A stretch of 53,966 bases of DNA from Firmicutes bacterium UBA5227 (GTDB taxonomy: Bacteria; Bacillota; Clostridia; Tissierellales; Sedimentibacteraceae): positions 3,610-57,575 of the forward strand of contig DHUT01000053.1 of assembly GCA_002409285.1 (NCBI GenBank). Direction: 5' to 3'. A program made the position numbers and the translations under genes. Positions 21,985 through 30,948 of this stretch are shown here, piece after piece. Position 1 is the stretch's first letter. The number at the start of each line of letters is the position of its first letter. A model generated the notes under the pieces. It searched no databases. It worked only from the letters and a program-made list of their open reading frames with translations, and was not told the DNA's origin.

Positions 21985-24303
21985 TTAGCTTACATACAGC
22001 TCTGTTTTTTCGTCAGCGTTGATTGTAACACTGACCCTGCTGTTTTCCTTTATTATGCCCTTTAAATATGATTCTGATATTTCGTCTTCCACATATTTTT
22101 GAATTGCACGTCTTAAAGGTCTTGCACCATACTTTGTATCATAGCCCTTATTAAGGATAAATTCTTTCATTTTGCTGTCCACATCAATTGATATTTTCTT
22201 TTCTCTTCCTTCCTGCACAACCTCCCCTAACATGAGATCTACAATTTGGCTCAGTTCACTCTTGCTTAGTTCGCTGAATACTATGATGTCGTCAATGCGG
22301 TTTAGAAACTCAGGTCTGAATGCCTGCTTCAGAGCATCCCTTACCTTTGCTTCCATAGCTTCATATTCTTTGTTTTCAAAGCCTATTTTATTGCCCTTTA
22401 TATTTGTTCCGGCATTTGAGGTCATAATAATTACAGTGTTTTCAAAGTTTACGGTTCTTCCCTGATTGTCGGTAAGCCTTCCGTCATCTAATATTTGAAG
22501 CAATATGTTAAATACGTCCTCATGTGCTTTTTCAATTTCATCAAGCAATATTACCGAGTATGGCTTTCTTCTTATTTTCTCTGTCAGGTAGCCTGCCTGG
22601 TCATATCCCACATATCCGGGAGGCGCTCCGATTAATTTAGAAACTGTGTGTTTCTCCATATATTCGGACATATCAAGCCTTATCATGGCATCTTCATTTC
22701 CGAAGAGTTCACAGGCAAGGGTTCTTGCAAGTTCTGTTTTACCAACTCCTGTAGGTCCGACAAAAATAAATGAAGAAGGCTTTTTCTTTTTCTTAAAGCC
22801 CGAACGGTTTCTTCTTATGGCTCTTGAAAGGCTGGTTACGGCAGGGTGCTGCCCTATAACCCTTTTATGCAGCCTTTCCTCCAGATGAATTAATTTTTTT
22901 GCTTCCTCTTCACTTATTCGCTGGACAGGAATTTTAGTCCATGCTTCAATCACATATGCTATATCTTCAGTGGTAAGATGCACATTTTCACATTCCTGTG
23001 ACAGCTCTTTAATTTTGGATTCAACTCTAAGTTCGCTTACTTTAAGCTCAGCAGCACGTTCATAATCATCATTTTCTGCCGCTGCTTCCTTCTCGTCTCT
23101 GATATTTGATAATTCTGTCTTCAGCCCTTCAAGCTCTACAAGTCCGTTGTTCCTCAGGTTAGCTCTGGAGCCTGCCTCATCTATTACGTCGATTGCCTTG
23201 TCCGGAAGGTATCTGTCGGTGATGTATCTTTCGGACATTAACACTGCCTGCTCGATTACTTCATCAGAAATTTTCACATTGTGAAATGCCTCATAGTAAT
23301 CCTTGATTCCCTTTACAATTTCTATTGAGTCTTCGATAGAAGGCTCATCTACCATTACAGGCTGGAATCTTCTTTCGAGAGCCGCATCCTTTTCAATATG
23401 TTTTCTGTATTCATCCAATGTTGTCGCACCGATTATCTGAACCTCACCTCTTGCCAAAGCTGGTTTTAAAATGTTTGCGGCATTCATAGAGCCGCCTTCG
23501 GCTTCTCCGGCACCGACAATATTATGAACTTCATCAATAACGATAACAATATTACCGGCTTTTTTTGCCTCATCAATTATTGCTTTCATACGAGATTCGA
23601 ATTGTCCTCTGAACTGAGTACCTGCCACAACAGCAGTCAGGTCAAGAAGATAGATTTCTGTGTTGAAGAGCTTAACAGGAATTTTTTGCTCAGCAATTCT
23701 TACTGCCAGACCTTCTGCTATTTTAGTTTTTCCCACGCCCGGCTCACCTATTAAAATTGGATTGTTTTTTGAGCGTCTGTTTAATATCTGTATAACCCTG
23801 TCTATCTCTTTTTCTCTTCCGATAATTCTGTCTAATTCTCCATACCTGGCCTGTTCTGTTAAATTAGTTCCGTAAGTGTCAAGGTATTTTAATTTCTTAC
23901 GTTTTACCTTTTCTTTAACCTTTGGACCTGATCCGCCTGAATTATTAGAAATATCCACTTCATTTCCCTCATCGGTGGGTTGAAATCCGCTGTTTGAACT
24001 TGTGAGTCCCGTAAATGCCGAATTCATCAGGTTCATGATGGAATTCATGTCTTCACTGCCTTCGTTCTCGCTGTTCTCAGTAATTTTATCCAAATCCATG
24101 TCTCCCATAATTTCAGACAGCTGACTATTTATATTTTCAAAATCTTCCGGTTTCATTCCACTTTGTCTCATTATCTGATCCATGGGTGCAAGACCTTGTT
24201 TTTTTGCACAAGGGATACATAGACCCATAGTTTGCATTTTACCCTCAATAATTTTATTAACATATATTACTGCCACATTTTTTTTACATACTGAACATAA
24301 CAT
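21985..24303 (-). CDS. clpE: ClpE-like AAA+ unfoldase with N-terminal zinc finger
   Basis: A 772-residue Hsp100 ATPase that would feed ClpP. I choose ATG 24303 (MLCSVCKKN) because AGGAG lies nine bases upstream; the ATG at 24312 directly abuts that site. Residues 3-32 hold a CxxC...CxxC zinc finger (CSVC and CIPC) instead of the double Clp-N domain of ClpC, the mark of ClpE. A low-complexity linker follows. AAA1 has GEPGVGKT and IVIDEVHN. A UVR-like coiled middle segment (DDYERAAELKVSELR) comes next. AAA2 has GPTGVGKTE, LLDEIEKAHEDVFN and a sensor-2 GARPLRRAIQ. It is monocistronic; a weak CtsR-like sequence is discussed separately. Confidence 0.9.
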   Translation of the reverse strand: MLCSVCKKNVAVIYVNKIIEGKMQTMGLCIPCAKKQGLAPMDQIMRQSGMKPEDFENINSQLSEIMGDMDLDKITENSENEGSEDMNSIMNLMNSAFTGLTSSNSGFQPTDEGNEVDISNNSGGSGPKVKEKVKRKKLKYLDTYGTNLTEQARYGELDRIIGREKEIDRVIQILNRRSKNNPILIGEPGVGKTKIAEGLAVRIAEQKIPVKLFNTEIYLLDLTAVVAGTQFRGQFESRMKAIIDEAKKAGNIVIVIDEVHNIVGAGEAEGGSMNAANILKPALARGEVQIIGATTLDEYRKHIEKDAALERRFQPVMVDEPSIEDSIEIVKGIKDYYEAFHNVKISDEVIEQAVLMSERYITDRYLPDKAIDVIDEAGSRANLRNNGLVELEGLKTELSNIRDEKEAAAENDDYERAAELKVSELRVESKIKELSQECENVHLTTEDIAYVIEAWTKIPVQRISEEEAKKLIHLEERLHKRVIGQHPAVTSLSRAIRRNRSGFKKKKKPSSFIFVGPTGVGKTELARTLACELFGNEDAMIRLDMSEYMEKHTVSKLIGAPPGYVGYDQAGYLTEKIRRKPYSVILLDEIEKAHEDVFNILLQILDDGRLTDNQGRTVNFENTVIIMTSNAGTNIKGNKIGFENKEYEAMEAKVRDALKQAFRPEFLNRIDDIIVFSELSKSELSQIVDLMLGEVVQEGREKKISIDVDSKMKEFILNKGYDTKYGARPLRRAIQKYVEDEISESYLKGIIKENSRVSVTINADEKTELYVS

Positions 24304-24667
24304 TATTTTCATCTCCTATTTGCGATAAATAGATTTCTGTAATCGCTAAATTTATTTCAGTTATTTATATAATTTTATTTATTTGTTTCCAGTATAGTTA
24401 TACAAAACTAATTATAATCTATTTTGCTTAAAAAAGCATTAACTTTTTTCAAAAATCATTTTCACCGCTTCTGCATTTTGACTAAATTCAACCATTTACT
24501 ACTTTTTAAAAAGGTTCTGTGCTAATGGTAATAATTTGTTTATGGTATGACTCAAGAAAAATTGGAAATTATATTAACCTACGAAAGAAGTTTGAGGTAA
24601 GGTTTGAAATAAAAACATGTTTCATGACCCTATCAGTGTCTTTCGCAGAAAGGTGGTTATATCAAAG
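24304..24667. other. 364-nt divergent spacer between clpE and a membrane-protein gene
   Basis: AT-rich. It holds the clpE ribosome site, a weak GCGAT/ATCGC hairpin near 24330 and TTTTGACTAAATTCAACC near 24476 (a poor match to a CtsR box). I recognise no RNA gene or riboswitch and no ribosome-site-backed ORF in it. Confidence 0.4.
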
Positions 24668-25087
24668 ATGAAAAAAATATATAAGTATATAATTCTGTTT
24701 ATATACGGCGGCGTAATATATTATTATATAGAGTTAATATACAGAGGATACAGTCATCCTGCTATGGTTTTTGTAGGTGGTCTGTGCTTTATATGTATAG
24801 GCAGACTGAATGAGGCTTATACTAATAAGATATCTGTTATAAAGCAAATGATAATATCTTCTGTTGTTGTTACAGTAATAGAATTTATTTCGGGAGTAGT
24901 ATTAAATACATGGTTAAAATTAGACATTTGGAATTACAGTAATTTAAGGTTTAATCTATTAGGTCAGATAAGTCTTCAAACAAGCATCGTCTGGTTTTTT
25001 CTTGCTCTGCCTGCCATATATTTAGATGATTATCTAAGATATTGGTTATTCAGCGAAGAAAGACCGCGGTATAAGTTTATTCGATAA
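24668..25087 (+). CDS. putative ABC-transporter type IV membrane protein (CmpB family)
   Basis: A 139-residue membrane protein of the PF06541-like group. ATG 24668 (MKKIYKYII) is chosen over 24617; AAAGGTGG lies upstream though somewhat far. It has four hydrophobic helices, with family-like residues YYYIELIYRGYSHPAMVFVGG and IEFISGVVLNTWLKLDIWNYS. The function of the family is not established and no ATPase is adjacent. It ends at a strong bidirectional terminator. Confidence 0.75.
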   Translation: MKKIYKYIILFIYGGVIYYYIELIYRGYSHPAMVFVGGLCFICIGRLNEAYTNKISVIKQMIISSVVVTVIEFISGVVLNTWLKLDIWNYSNLRFNLLGQISLQTSIVWFFLALPAIYLDDYLRYWLFSEERPRYKFIR

Positions 25088-25106
25088 ACAATTTATTTCT
25101 GAAACA

Positions 25107-25136
25107 GTAAAAAATTCTGCATTGCAGAATTTTTTA
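25107..25136. terminator. bidirectional terminator
   Basis: GTAAAAAATTCTGCA and TGCAGAATTTTTTAC form a 15-bp near-perfect hairpin between convergent genes, with A- and T-runs built into the stem. Confidence 0.8.
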
Positions 25137-25148
25137 CATGTAAATGAT

Positions 25149-25682
25149 TTATTTCATGTAGCCGCCAACTGTGGATTTAATGTCATTTACCGTTATATAG
25201 GCATCCGGTGCAGTCTGTTTAATAACCTTAACTGCTTCAGGTATTTTCTTTCTTTTCAGTTGAACAAATAAAAGAGATTTTTTACTGTTATCTCTTCCTC
25301 TTCCATCGATGATGGTAACTCCATAGTCTTTACCTCGTAAGATTTCAGCCAATACTTCTCCTGTTTTTTCACTGACAACAACCTGAATAGATGCAAGCCC
25401 TACAGCAATTTTTGACTCTATGGTAACTCCTATGAAATTTCCCAGAGAAAAACCTATTGCGTACATAAAAATTTTTATTGGGTCTTCAGTAATATTATTC
25501 AGGACTGAGCTTACAATTAGGAGCCATATCATTATTTCCACAAATCCTAAAGCTGCTCCCTTTATACGTTCACCCTTGTTGATGTATACCAGTCTGATGG
25601 TGGAAATAGATACCTCCACAATTTTAGCACAAAGAATTATTACATATAAAAGCGGGCCTTCCATGTTCATTAAAAAATCCAT
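25149..25682 (-). CDS. UPF0316-type membrane protein (DUF5698 + DUF2179)
   Basis: A 177-residue protein. The start is ATG 25682 (MDFLMNMEGP) behind ACGAGGTG; the longer frame back to 25826 has no ribosome site and an un-protein-like extension. The N-terminal half has three hydrophobic helices (IILCAKIVEVSISTIRLVYI, an IMIWLLIVSSVL-type helix, and YAIGFSLGNFIGV). The C-terminal soluble half is DUF2179-like (GYGVTIIDGRG-type core, here KDYGVTIIDGRGRD), possibly a regulatory ACT-like fold. The role is unknown; YebE-like proteins are conserved in Firmicutes. Confidence 0.85.
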   Translation of the reverse strand: MDFLMNMEGPLLYVIILCAKIVEVSISTIRLVYINKGERIKGAALGFVEIMIWLLIVSSVLNNITEDPIKIFMYAIGFSLGNFIGVTIESKIAVGLASIQVVVSEKTGEVLAEILRGKDYGVTIIDGRGRDNSKKSLLFVQLKRKKIPEAVKVIKQTAPDAYITVNDIKSTVGGYMK

Positions 25683-25901
25683 AATACACCTCGTAATGTT
25701 TGTTAGATACATTTTACTTTGTTTCATGAATTTATGCAATAGAGAAGTTTCGTCATAAATAATTATTGTTAATTGCAGCGAAATAATGTAAAATTCATAT
25801 GACGAGTTATAAGGACAACAGGCCATACAAATATTTAAAAAAAGGTTTGATTGTGCATAGTAACAGTAACATATACAGGCATGTATATTAAAGGAGATTT
25901 T

Positions 25902-26546
25902 ATGAGACTAAGATACGTTCCGGGGCAGTATCAATATTTGAAGGAATGTGATAAAGTAATTACCGAACCGGAAAAAAGAGGATATAAATTAAATGATGCA
26001 GTGTATAACAACAGTCCGATATATGTGGAATTAGGCTGTGGCAAGGGTAGATTCCTGAGACAGACAGCACTGAAAAATCCGGATATTACTTACTTCGGAT
26101 TTGAAAAAAGTGTCAAGGTTGCATATAGATGTGCAAAGGCTGTTATTGAAAACGACCCACCAAATTACTTTATAGTATATTCAAACGGAGATATCTTAAG
26201 GGATGTTTTTCATCCTGAATCAATAGAAAGAATTTACTTAAATTTTTCAGACCCCTGGCCTAAGCCTTCTCATTATAAAAGAAGGCTCACTCATAAGAAA
26301 TTTCTGGATGTTTACAGGAGTGTTCTGACTGCCAACGGTGAAATACATATGAAGACGGACAACAATGATTTGTTCGAGTATTCTGTAGAACAATTAAAAG
26401 AAGGCAACTGGGAATTTTTGATGCTTACAAGAGATTTGCACGGCAGTCTCTATGCTCCAAATAATATTATGACAGAATACGAAGAGCGCTTTGTAAATGA
26501 AGGGAAGAAAATAAATAAACTAATAGTGAGAAAACCGGATGAATAA
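25902..26546 (+). CDS. trmB: tRNA (guanine-N7-)-methyltransferase
   Basis: Methylates G46 of tRNA using SAM. 214 residues; the start is ATG 25902 (MRLRYVPGQY) behind AAAGGAGA, replacing an upstream ATG at 25851. It has the SAM motif VELGCGKGRFL, GFEKSVKVAYRCAKA and the catalytic block LNFSDPWPKPSHYKRRLTH, with the family's C-terminal TEYEERFVNEGKKINKL. Length is normal. The stop overlaps the DUF1294 start by 8 nt, heading a five-gene run. Confidence 0.95.
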   Translation: MRLRYVPGQYQYLKECDKVITEPEKRGYKLNDAVYNNSPIYVELGCGKGRFLRQTALKNPDITYFGFEKSVKVAYRCAKAVIENDPPNYFIVYSNGDILRDVFHPESIERIYLNFSDPWPKPSHYKRRLTHKKFLDVYRSVLTANGEIHMKTDNNDLFEYSVEQLKEGNWEFLMLTRDLHGSLYAPNNIMTEYEERFVNEGKKINKLIVRKPDE

Positions 26547-26820
26547 ATTAAAATATGTAATTGTTTACTTTGTCTTAATTAATGTAGTATCATTTATACT
26601 ATTCCTTGCAGATAAGGAAAAGGCAAAACGAGATAAATGGAGAATCAGAGAAAGTACTCTCCATATGACAAGTTTTTTAGGAGGAGCTTTCGGCAGCATT
26701 GCTGCAATGGTATTATTTCATCATAAAATCAGGAAGCCCCTGTTTGTGATTATAACAATAATTGCACTTATTTTTAGTATTTTTATCTACTACAATTTAT
26801 ATGCTTTTCTGGTTCTATAG
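26539..26820 (+). CDS. DUF1294 family small membrane protein
   Basis: A 93-residue protein with two or three hydrophobic helices. The family pattern is clear: an N-terminal helix ending FLADKEKAKRDKWRIRE, then LHMTSFLGGAFGSIAAMVLFHHKIRKP. Function unknown. It overlaps trmB by 8 nt and is translationally coupled to it. Confidence 0.85.
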   Translation: MNKLKYVIVYFVLINVVSFILFLADKEKAKRDKWRIRESTLHMTSFLGGAFGSIAAMVLFHHKIRKPLFVIITIIALIFSIFIYYNLYAFLVL

Positions 26821-26852
26821 TTGGAATTGAAGTTGTTAGAGGAGGTGATATT

Positions 26853-27329
26853 TTGAAAAAAACAAACAAGACTAATGCTATGCGTATTCTTGATTCATTA
26901 AATATTGAATATGACTGTATGACATATGAATGTGAGGACGGTCATATAGACGGGATTTCTGTCGCACATAAAACAGGGCAAAATCCTGAAGCTGTTTTTA
27001 AGACTCTTGTGGCAGAAGGTCACAGCGGAGAATTGTATGTTTTTTGTATTCCGGTGGAATATGAGCTTGACTTGAAAAAAGCGGCTAAGTCTTCTAAGGA
27101 AAAAAATATTGAAATGCTTCCATTGAGGGAACTTACTAAAAATACCGGCTATGTAAGGGGAGGCTGTTCCCCCATAGGAATGAAAAAACACTACAGAACA
27201 TTTATAGATGAAACAGCTTTGCTTCAGGATAAAATTCTGGTAAGTGCAGGAGTAGTAGGAACACAAATAATAATCAGACCTACCGACTTAATAGTTGCAG
27301 CCGCGGCAGAATACGCGGACTTAATTTAA
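26853..27329 (+). CDS. ybaK: Cys-tRNA(Pro) deacylase (YbaK/EbsC)
   Basis: A 158-residue trans-editing enzyme that removes Cys mischarged on tRNA-Pro. It has a TTG start behind the near-ideal AGAGGAGGTGAT. Family residues: KTNAMRILDSLNIEYD, VFKTLVAEG, FCIPVEYELDLKKAAKSS, RGGCSPIGMKK and GTQIIIRPTDLI. Length matches. The gap to DUF1294 is 32 nt and to the pseudouridine synthase 10 nt. Confidence 0.93.
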   Translation: MKKTNKTNAMRILDSLNIEYDCMTYECEDGHIDGISVAHKTGQNPEAVFKTLVAEGHSGELYVFCIPVEYELDLKKAAKSSKEKNIEMLPLRELTKNTGYVRGGCSPIGMKKHYRTFIDETALLQDKILVSAGVVGTQIIIRPTDLIVAAAAEYADLI

Positions 27330-27339
27330 TGGAGATAAA

Positions 27340-28029
27340 ATGAACCTTAACATAATATTTGAAGATAAGCACATCCTGTGCCTTGTAAAACCCCAGGGCA
27401 TACCCTCACAAAGTGATAAAACTAAGGATGAGGATTTAATGACGGAAGCATTAAAATATGTAAGCTGCAATGAGAAGGTTCCATACCTGGGATTAATTCA
27501 AAGGCTTGACCGGCCTGTGGGAGGAATAATTGTATATGCAAAAACGGAATTTGCAAACAAGGAGCTTTCCAGGCAGGTACAATTGCGTCAAACTGAAAAA
27601 GAATACCTAACAGTGGTATGCGGTAACCCTGAAAAGGAAAGTGCTGTATTAGAGGACTACCTTAAGAAATTGAAAACAATTAATATGTCAAAGATAACCT
27701 CCTCAGAGGATAAGCAGGCAAAGCCTGCAAAGCTAAAATACGAAGTAATTGAATCAACAGACACAGAGGAATACGGAATCCTTACCTTGCTTAAAATAAA
27801 ACTATATACCGGCAGGCATCATCAAATAAGGGTTCAGCTTTCAAATGCAAACCTCCCAATTTGGGGAGACAACAAATATAATAAATTATTTGTCAGAAAA
27901 AAGGATTTTACACAAATAGCTCTCTGGTCCCATAAGTTCGGATTCAGACATCCAAAAACAAAGGAATACATGGAATTCACATCAGAACCCGACAGCTATC
28001 CCTTCAAGCTATTTAAAAGCTTTAAGTAA
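27340..28029 (+). CDS. RluA-family pseudouridine synthase
   Basis: A 229-residue catalytic-domain-only enzyme without an S4 domain. It has ILCLVKPQGIPSQSD, the catalytic Asp in LIQRLDRPVGGIIVYAKT, and the C-terminal LLKIKLYTGRHHQIRVQLS with YTGRxHQIR. This TruC/RluA-like short form modifies rRNA or tRNA; the exact site cannot be told. TGGAGA precedes the ATG. It is followed 28 nt later by the ABC-F gene. Confidence 0.9.
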   Translation: MNLNIIFEDKHILCLVKPQGIPSQSDKTKDEDLMTEALKYVSCNEKVPYLGLIQRLDRPVGGIIVYAKTEFANKELSRQVQLRQTEKEYLTVVCGNPEKESAVLEDYLKKLKTINMSKITSSEDKQAKPAKLKYEVIESTDTEEYGILTLLKIKLYTGRHHQIRVQLSNANLPIWGDNKYNKLFVRKKDFTQIALWSHKFGFRHPKTKEYMEFTSEPDSYPFKLFKSFK

Positions 28030-28057
28030 AGATACATTAATTTTGAAAGGCAGAAAT

Positions 28058-29854
28058 ATGATTTTAACACTTGAAAATATCTCTAAGAGTTTTGGCGAGA
28101 AAAAATTATTGGAAAACGTGAATTTATATATAAATGATAATGAAAAGACAGGACTTGTTGGAGTTAATGGAACAGGTAAATCCACATTGCTTAAAATTGC
28201 GGCTAAAACAGAAGAATGTGATAGCGGTAAAGTTGTTTATTGCAATGGAGTAAGGATTTGTTACCTGCCTCAGACTCCTGAATTTAAAGACAATACTACG
28301 GTAATGCAACAAGTTTTTATAAGTGCCACAACTAATACTAAAACACTTATGGAGTATGAGGCAAAGGCGATTTTAAATAAGCTTGGCATAACCGAGTTTG
28401 ATAAAGATGTGAACCTTCTTTCTGTGGGACAGAAAAAAAGAGTGGCAATAGCAGGTGTTCTAATAAATCCCTGTGAACTTTTAATCCTTGACGAGCCCAC
28501 CAATCACTTGGATAATGACATGATTCTATGGCTTGAAAACTATCTTATAAGGTATAAGGGTGCGATATTGATGGTAACCCATGACAGATATTTTCTGGAC
28601 AGGGTTACAAATAGAATTATTGAATTAGATAAAGGAAATTTATATTCTTATGAAGGAAATTATTCCAGATTTCTTGAGTTAAAAACCCTCCGTGAAGAGA
28701 ATGAACTTAGCAGCGAAAGAAAGAGACAGACTTTATACAAAAAAGAGCTTGCGTGGATTCAAAGAGGAGCCAGAGCACGAAGCACAAAAGCAAAAGGAAG
28801 AATACAGGAATTTGAAAAGCTTAAAGAGCAATTAGGAACAGAGATGGAAGAGCAGTTAGAATTGGGCTCTGTTTCATCAAGGCTTGGAAAAAAGACAATA
28901 GAAATAAAAAACATATCAAAAAGGTTTGGAGACAAGGTAATTGTTGAATCATTTGAATATACAGTTACGAGAGATGCCAGAATAGGAATAGTAGGAAATA
29001 ACGGCGCCGGAAAATCAACTCTTCTGAATATAATAGCTGGAAGGATTCAGCCTGACAGTGGCAGTGTCAGCATTGGAAGTACGGTAAAACTGGGTTATTT
29101 CTCTCAGGAACCCTTTGAGGTTGAGGCTTCATTAAGGGTAATTGATTATATAAAGGGAATCGCAGAAATAGTGGTGACCGTGGACGGAAAAATAACAGCA
29201 TCTCAAATGCTTGAAAAGTTTCTGTTTTCTCCCGATGTTCAATACAATACAATTGCTAAATTATCGGGAGGCGAAAGAAGAAGGTTATTTTTGCTGAGTA
29301 TATTAATGAAGGCACCCAATATATTGCTGCTGGATGAACCAACCAATGATTTGGATATTGAAACACTGACAATATTAGAGGATTATTTGGAGAATTTCTC
29401 AGGAGCCGTTATAGTTGTATCTCACGACAGGTATTTTCTGGATAAGGTTGTTGATACAATTTTAGAATTGCCCGGAGATGGAACCGGCTTGATAAAAGAA
29501 TATAACGGAGGCTATTCCGATTATGTTACAGTGAGGAAATCTGTACAGCCGAAAAACACCGGGGATAGCCTAAAGACTCCAAAGGAGCAGGAAAGGACAA
29601 CAGAAGAAAAACCTAAAAAGCTTAAATTCACCTATAAAGAGCAGCGAGAATATGAAAGTATTGACAATGATATTGCAGATTTAGAAATGAAGATAGCAGA
29701 TCTGGAAAAACAGTTTGAAAAATATGCAACAGATTATGTGAAGCTTCAGCAACTAATGGAAGAAAAGCATAAAGAGGAACAGGAGTTAGAAGAAAAGATG
29801 AGCAGATGGTTTTACCTGAATGATTTGGCTGAGCAGATTGAAAATCAGAAGTGA
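28058..29854 (+). CDS. ABC-F family ATPase (Uup-like)
   Basis: A 598-residue soluble twin-ATPase acting on ribosomes or DNA intermediates. ATG 28058 (MILTLENISKSF) follows AAAGG by a normal gap; the TTG at 28043 overlaps that site. ATPase 1 has GVNGTGKST and LLILDEPTNHLD; ATPase 2 has GNNGAGKST, LSGGERRRL and LLLDEPTNDLD. The C-terminal 90 residues are a long coiled coil (IADLEMKIADLEKQFEKY), the Uup-type tail. It lacks the extended antibiotic-resistance linker of ARE proteins. It is last in the trmB run and ends at a terminator. Confidence 0.92.
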   Translation: MILTLENISKSFGEKKLLENVNLYINDNEKTGLVGVNGTGKSTLLKIAAKTEECDSGKVVYCNGVRICYLPQTPEFKDNTTVMQQVFISATTNTKTLMEYEAKAILNKLGITEFDKDVNLLSVGQKKRVAIAGVLINPCELLILDEPTNHLDNDMILWLENYLIRYKGAILMVTHDRYFLDRVTNRIIELDKGNLYSYEGNYSRFLELKTLREENELSSERKRQTLYKKELAWIQRGARARSTKAKGRIQEFEKLKEQLGTEMEEQLELGSVSSRLGKKTIEIKNISKRFGDKVIVESFEYTVTRDARIGIVGNNGAGKSTLLNIIAGRIQPDSGSVSIGSTVKLGYFSQEPFEVEASLRVIDYIKGIAEIVVTVDGKITASQMLEKFLFSPDVQYNTIAKLSGGERRRLFLLSILMKAPNILLLDEPTNDLDIETLTILEDYLENFSGAVIVVSHDRYFLDKVVDTILELPGDGTGLIKEYNGGYSDYVTVRKSVQPKNTGDSLKTPKEQERTTEEKPKKLKFTYKEQREYESIDNDIADLEMKIADLEKQFEKYATDYVKLQQLMEEKHKEEQELEEKMSRWFYLNDLAEQIENQK

Positions 29855-29900
29855 ATCACAATTATTGTAAATGTAATTGTTATATTTGTTAAAATAAATT

Positions 29901-29949
29901 AAGACGCTTCGGTGTTATTATTATCCGCAGCGTCTTTTAATACAGCAGT
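29901..29949. terminator. terminator after the ABC-F gene
   Basis: AAGACGCT and AGCGTCTT flank a 30-nt loop, with TTTTAA after. It lies between convergent genes. Confidence 0.65.
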
Positions 29950-29969
29950 AGCAAAGCTATAGCATTGTA

Positions 29970-30710
29970 TTACAGATGTTTTTTCTGAATACTTGCGGCA
30001 TCTTCGGAATTGTTGCCAGATTGTACCGGTAATTCAGGCACTGCAGGAGTTAGTTCGTTGTAATCCTTGAAACACATATACCATTGCAAGCATTGAAGAC
30101 CAAGGCCTTCAGGATCATTTTCCCTTTCAAGAAGCCCTTCGTATGTATATGGAACAGGAACTATTACAGGCTGCCCGGGCATCCAGTTTGCCGGAGTTGA
30201 TACATTATATTTATCTGTTGTTTGCAGTGCATCAATTAACCTCAGCAATTCGTATATATTTCTTCCGTTTGATGCGGGATAGGTCAGAATTGAGCGTATT
30301 CTGCGAGTAGGATCAATTATGAAGACATCCCTTACGCTTTGTTCATATATTCTGTCAGGATTAACCATTCCGTACAGGCTTGAAATTACCGCATCCCTGT
30401 CAGAAATAAGAGGGAATGGGATCGTCAATCCTGTAAATTCATAAATATTGTACACCCATTCCAGATGGGAAGGGTTGCTGTCTATGCTCAAGCCCAAAAG
30501 CTGTACATTTCTTTCCTCAAATTCGGAAGCAAGCTGTGTAAATGCTATAAATTCAGACGTGCAGACAGGAGTGAAGTCCCCGGGGTGAGAAAACAGCAGC
30601 ACCCATTTTCCTGCATACTGTGATAAAGTTATGGTTCCCTGTGTGGTAATTGCCGTGAAATCAGGTGCAATTCTTCCGATTGTAAGGCATTCTCTGTTAT
30701 TTGATATCAT
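29970..30710 (-). CDS. Prx6-type (1-Cys) peroxiredoxin
   Basis: A 246-residue cytoplasmic peroxidase that reduces H2O2 and organic peroxides. The peroxidatic Cys is C50 in SHPGDFTPVCTSEF. The conserved Arg and LGLSIDSNPSHLEW and the C-terminal extension of the Prx6 subfamily are present. Two further cysteines in LQCLQWYMCFKD (about 205-215) could act as resolving residues, so it may work as an atypical 2-Cys enzyme. AAGGAGGG precedes the ATG. It is monocistronic; oxidative defence fits an anaerobe. Confidence 0.93.
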   Translation of the reverse strand: MISNNRECLTIGRIAPDFTAITTQGTITLSQYAGKWVLLFSHPGDFTPVCTSEFIAFTQLASEFEERNVQLLGLSIDSNPSHLEWVYNIYEFTGLTIPFPLISDRDAVISSLYGMVNPDRIYEQSVRDVFIIDPTRRIRSILTYPASNGRNIYELLRLIDALQTTDKYNVSTPANWMPGQPVIVPVPYTYEGLLERENDPEGLGLQCLQWYMCFKDYNELTPAVPELPVQSGNNSEDAASIQKKHL

Positions 30711-30948
30711 ATAAGCCCTCCTTATAGATATTGATTATAATATTACATAGTATGATTATATTCATTGCAGTGTGAAAAACATTTATTTATATATAGGGTA
30801 TAAGGTTATAAAGAAGGTATTTATTATGGATCGGGAAGGTATAAATATATTTATTTTCTTGCGTTTTAATGGTATAATAAATGTTATGCTGAAAGATCTC
30901 ATGTGAACACCAAAAAACGGAATCATGAACTTTAATTTGGAGGATCTA

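Noticed and set aside
24476..24493. CtsR box upstream of clpE
   Set aside because: TTTTGACTAAATTCAACC matches only one half of the direct repeat well and lies about 170 bp from the start.
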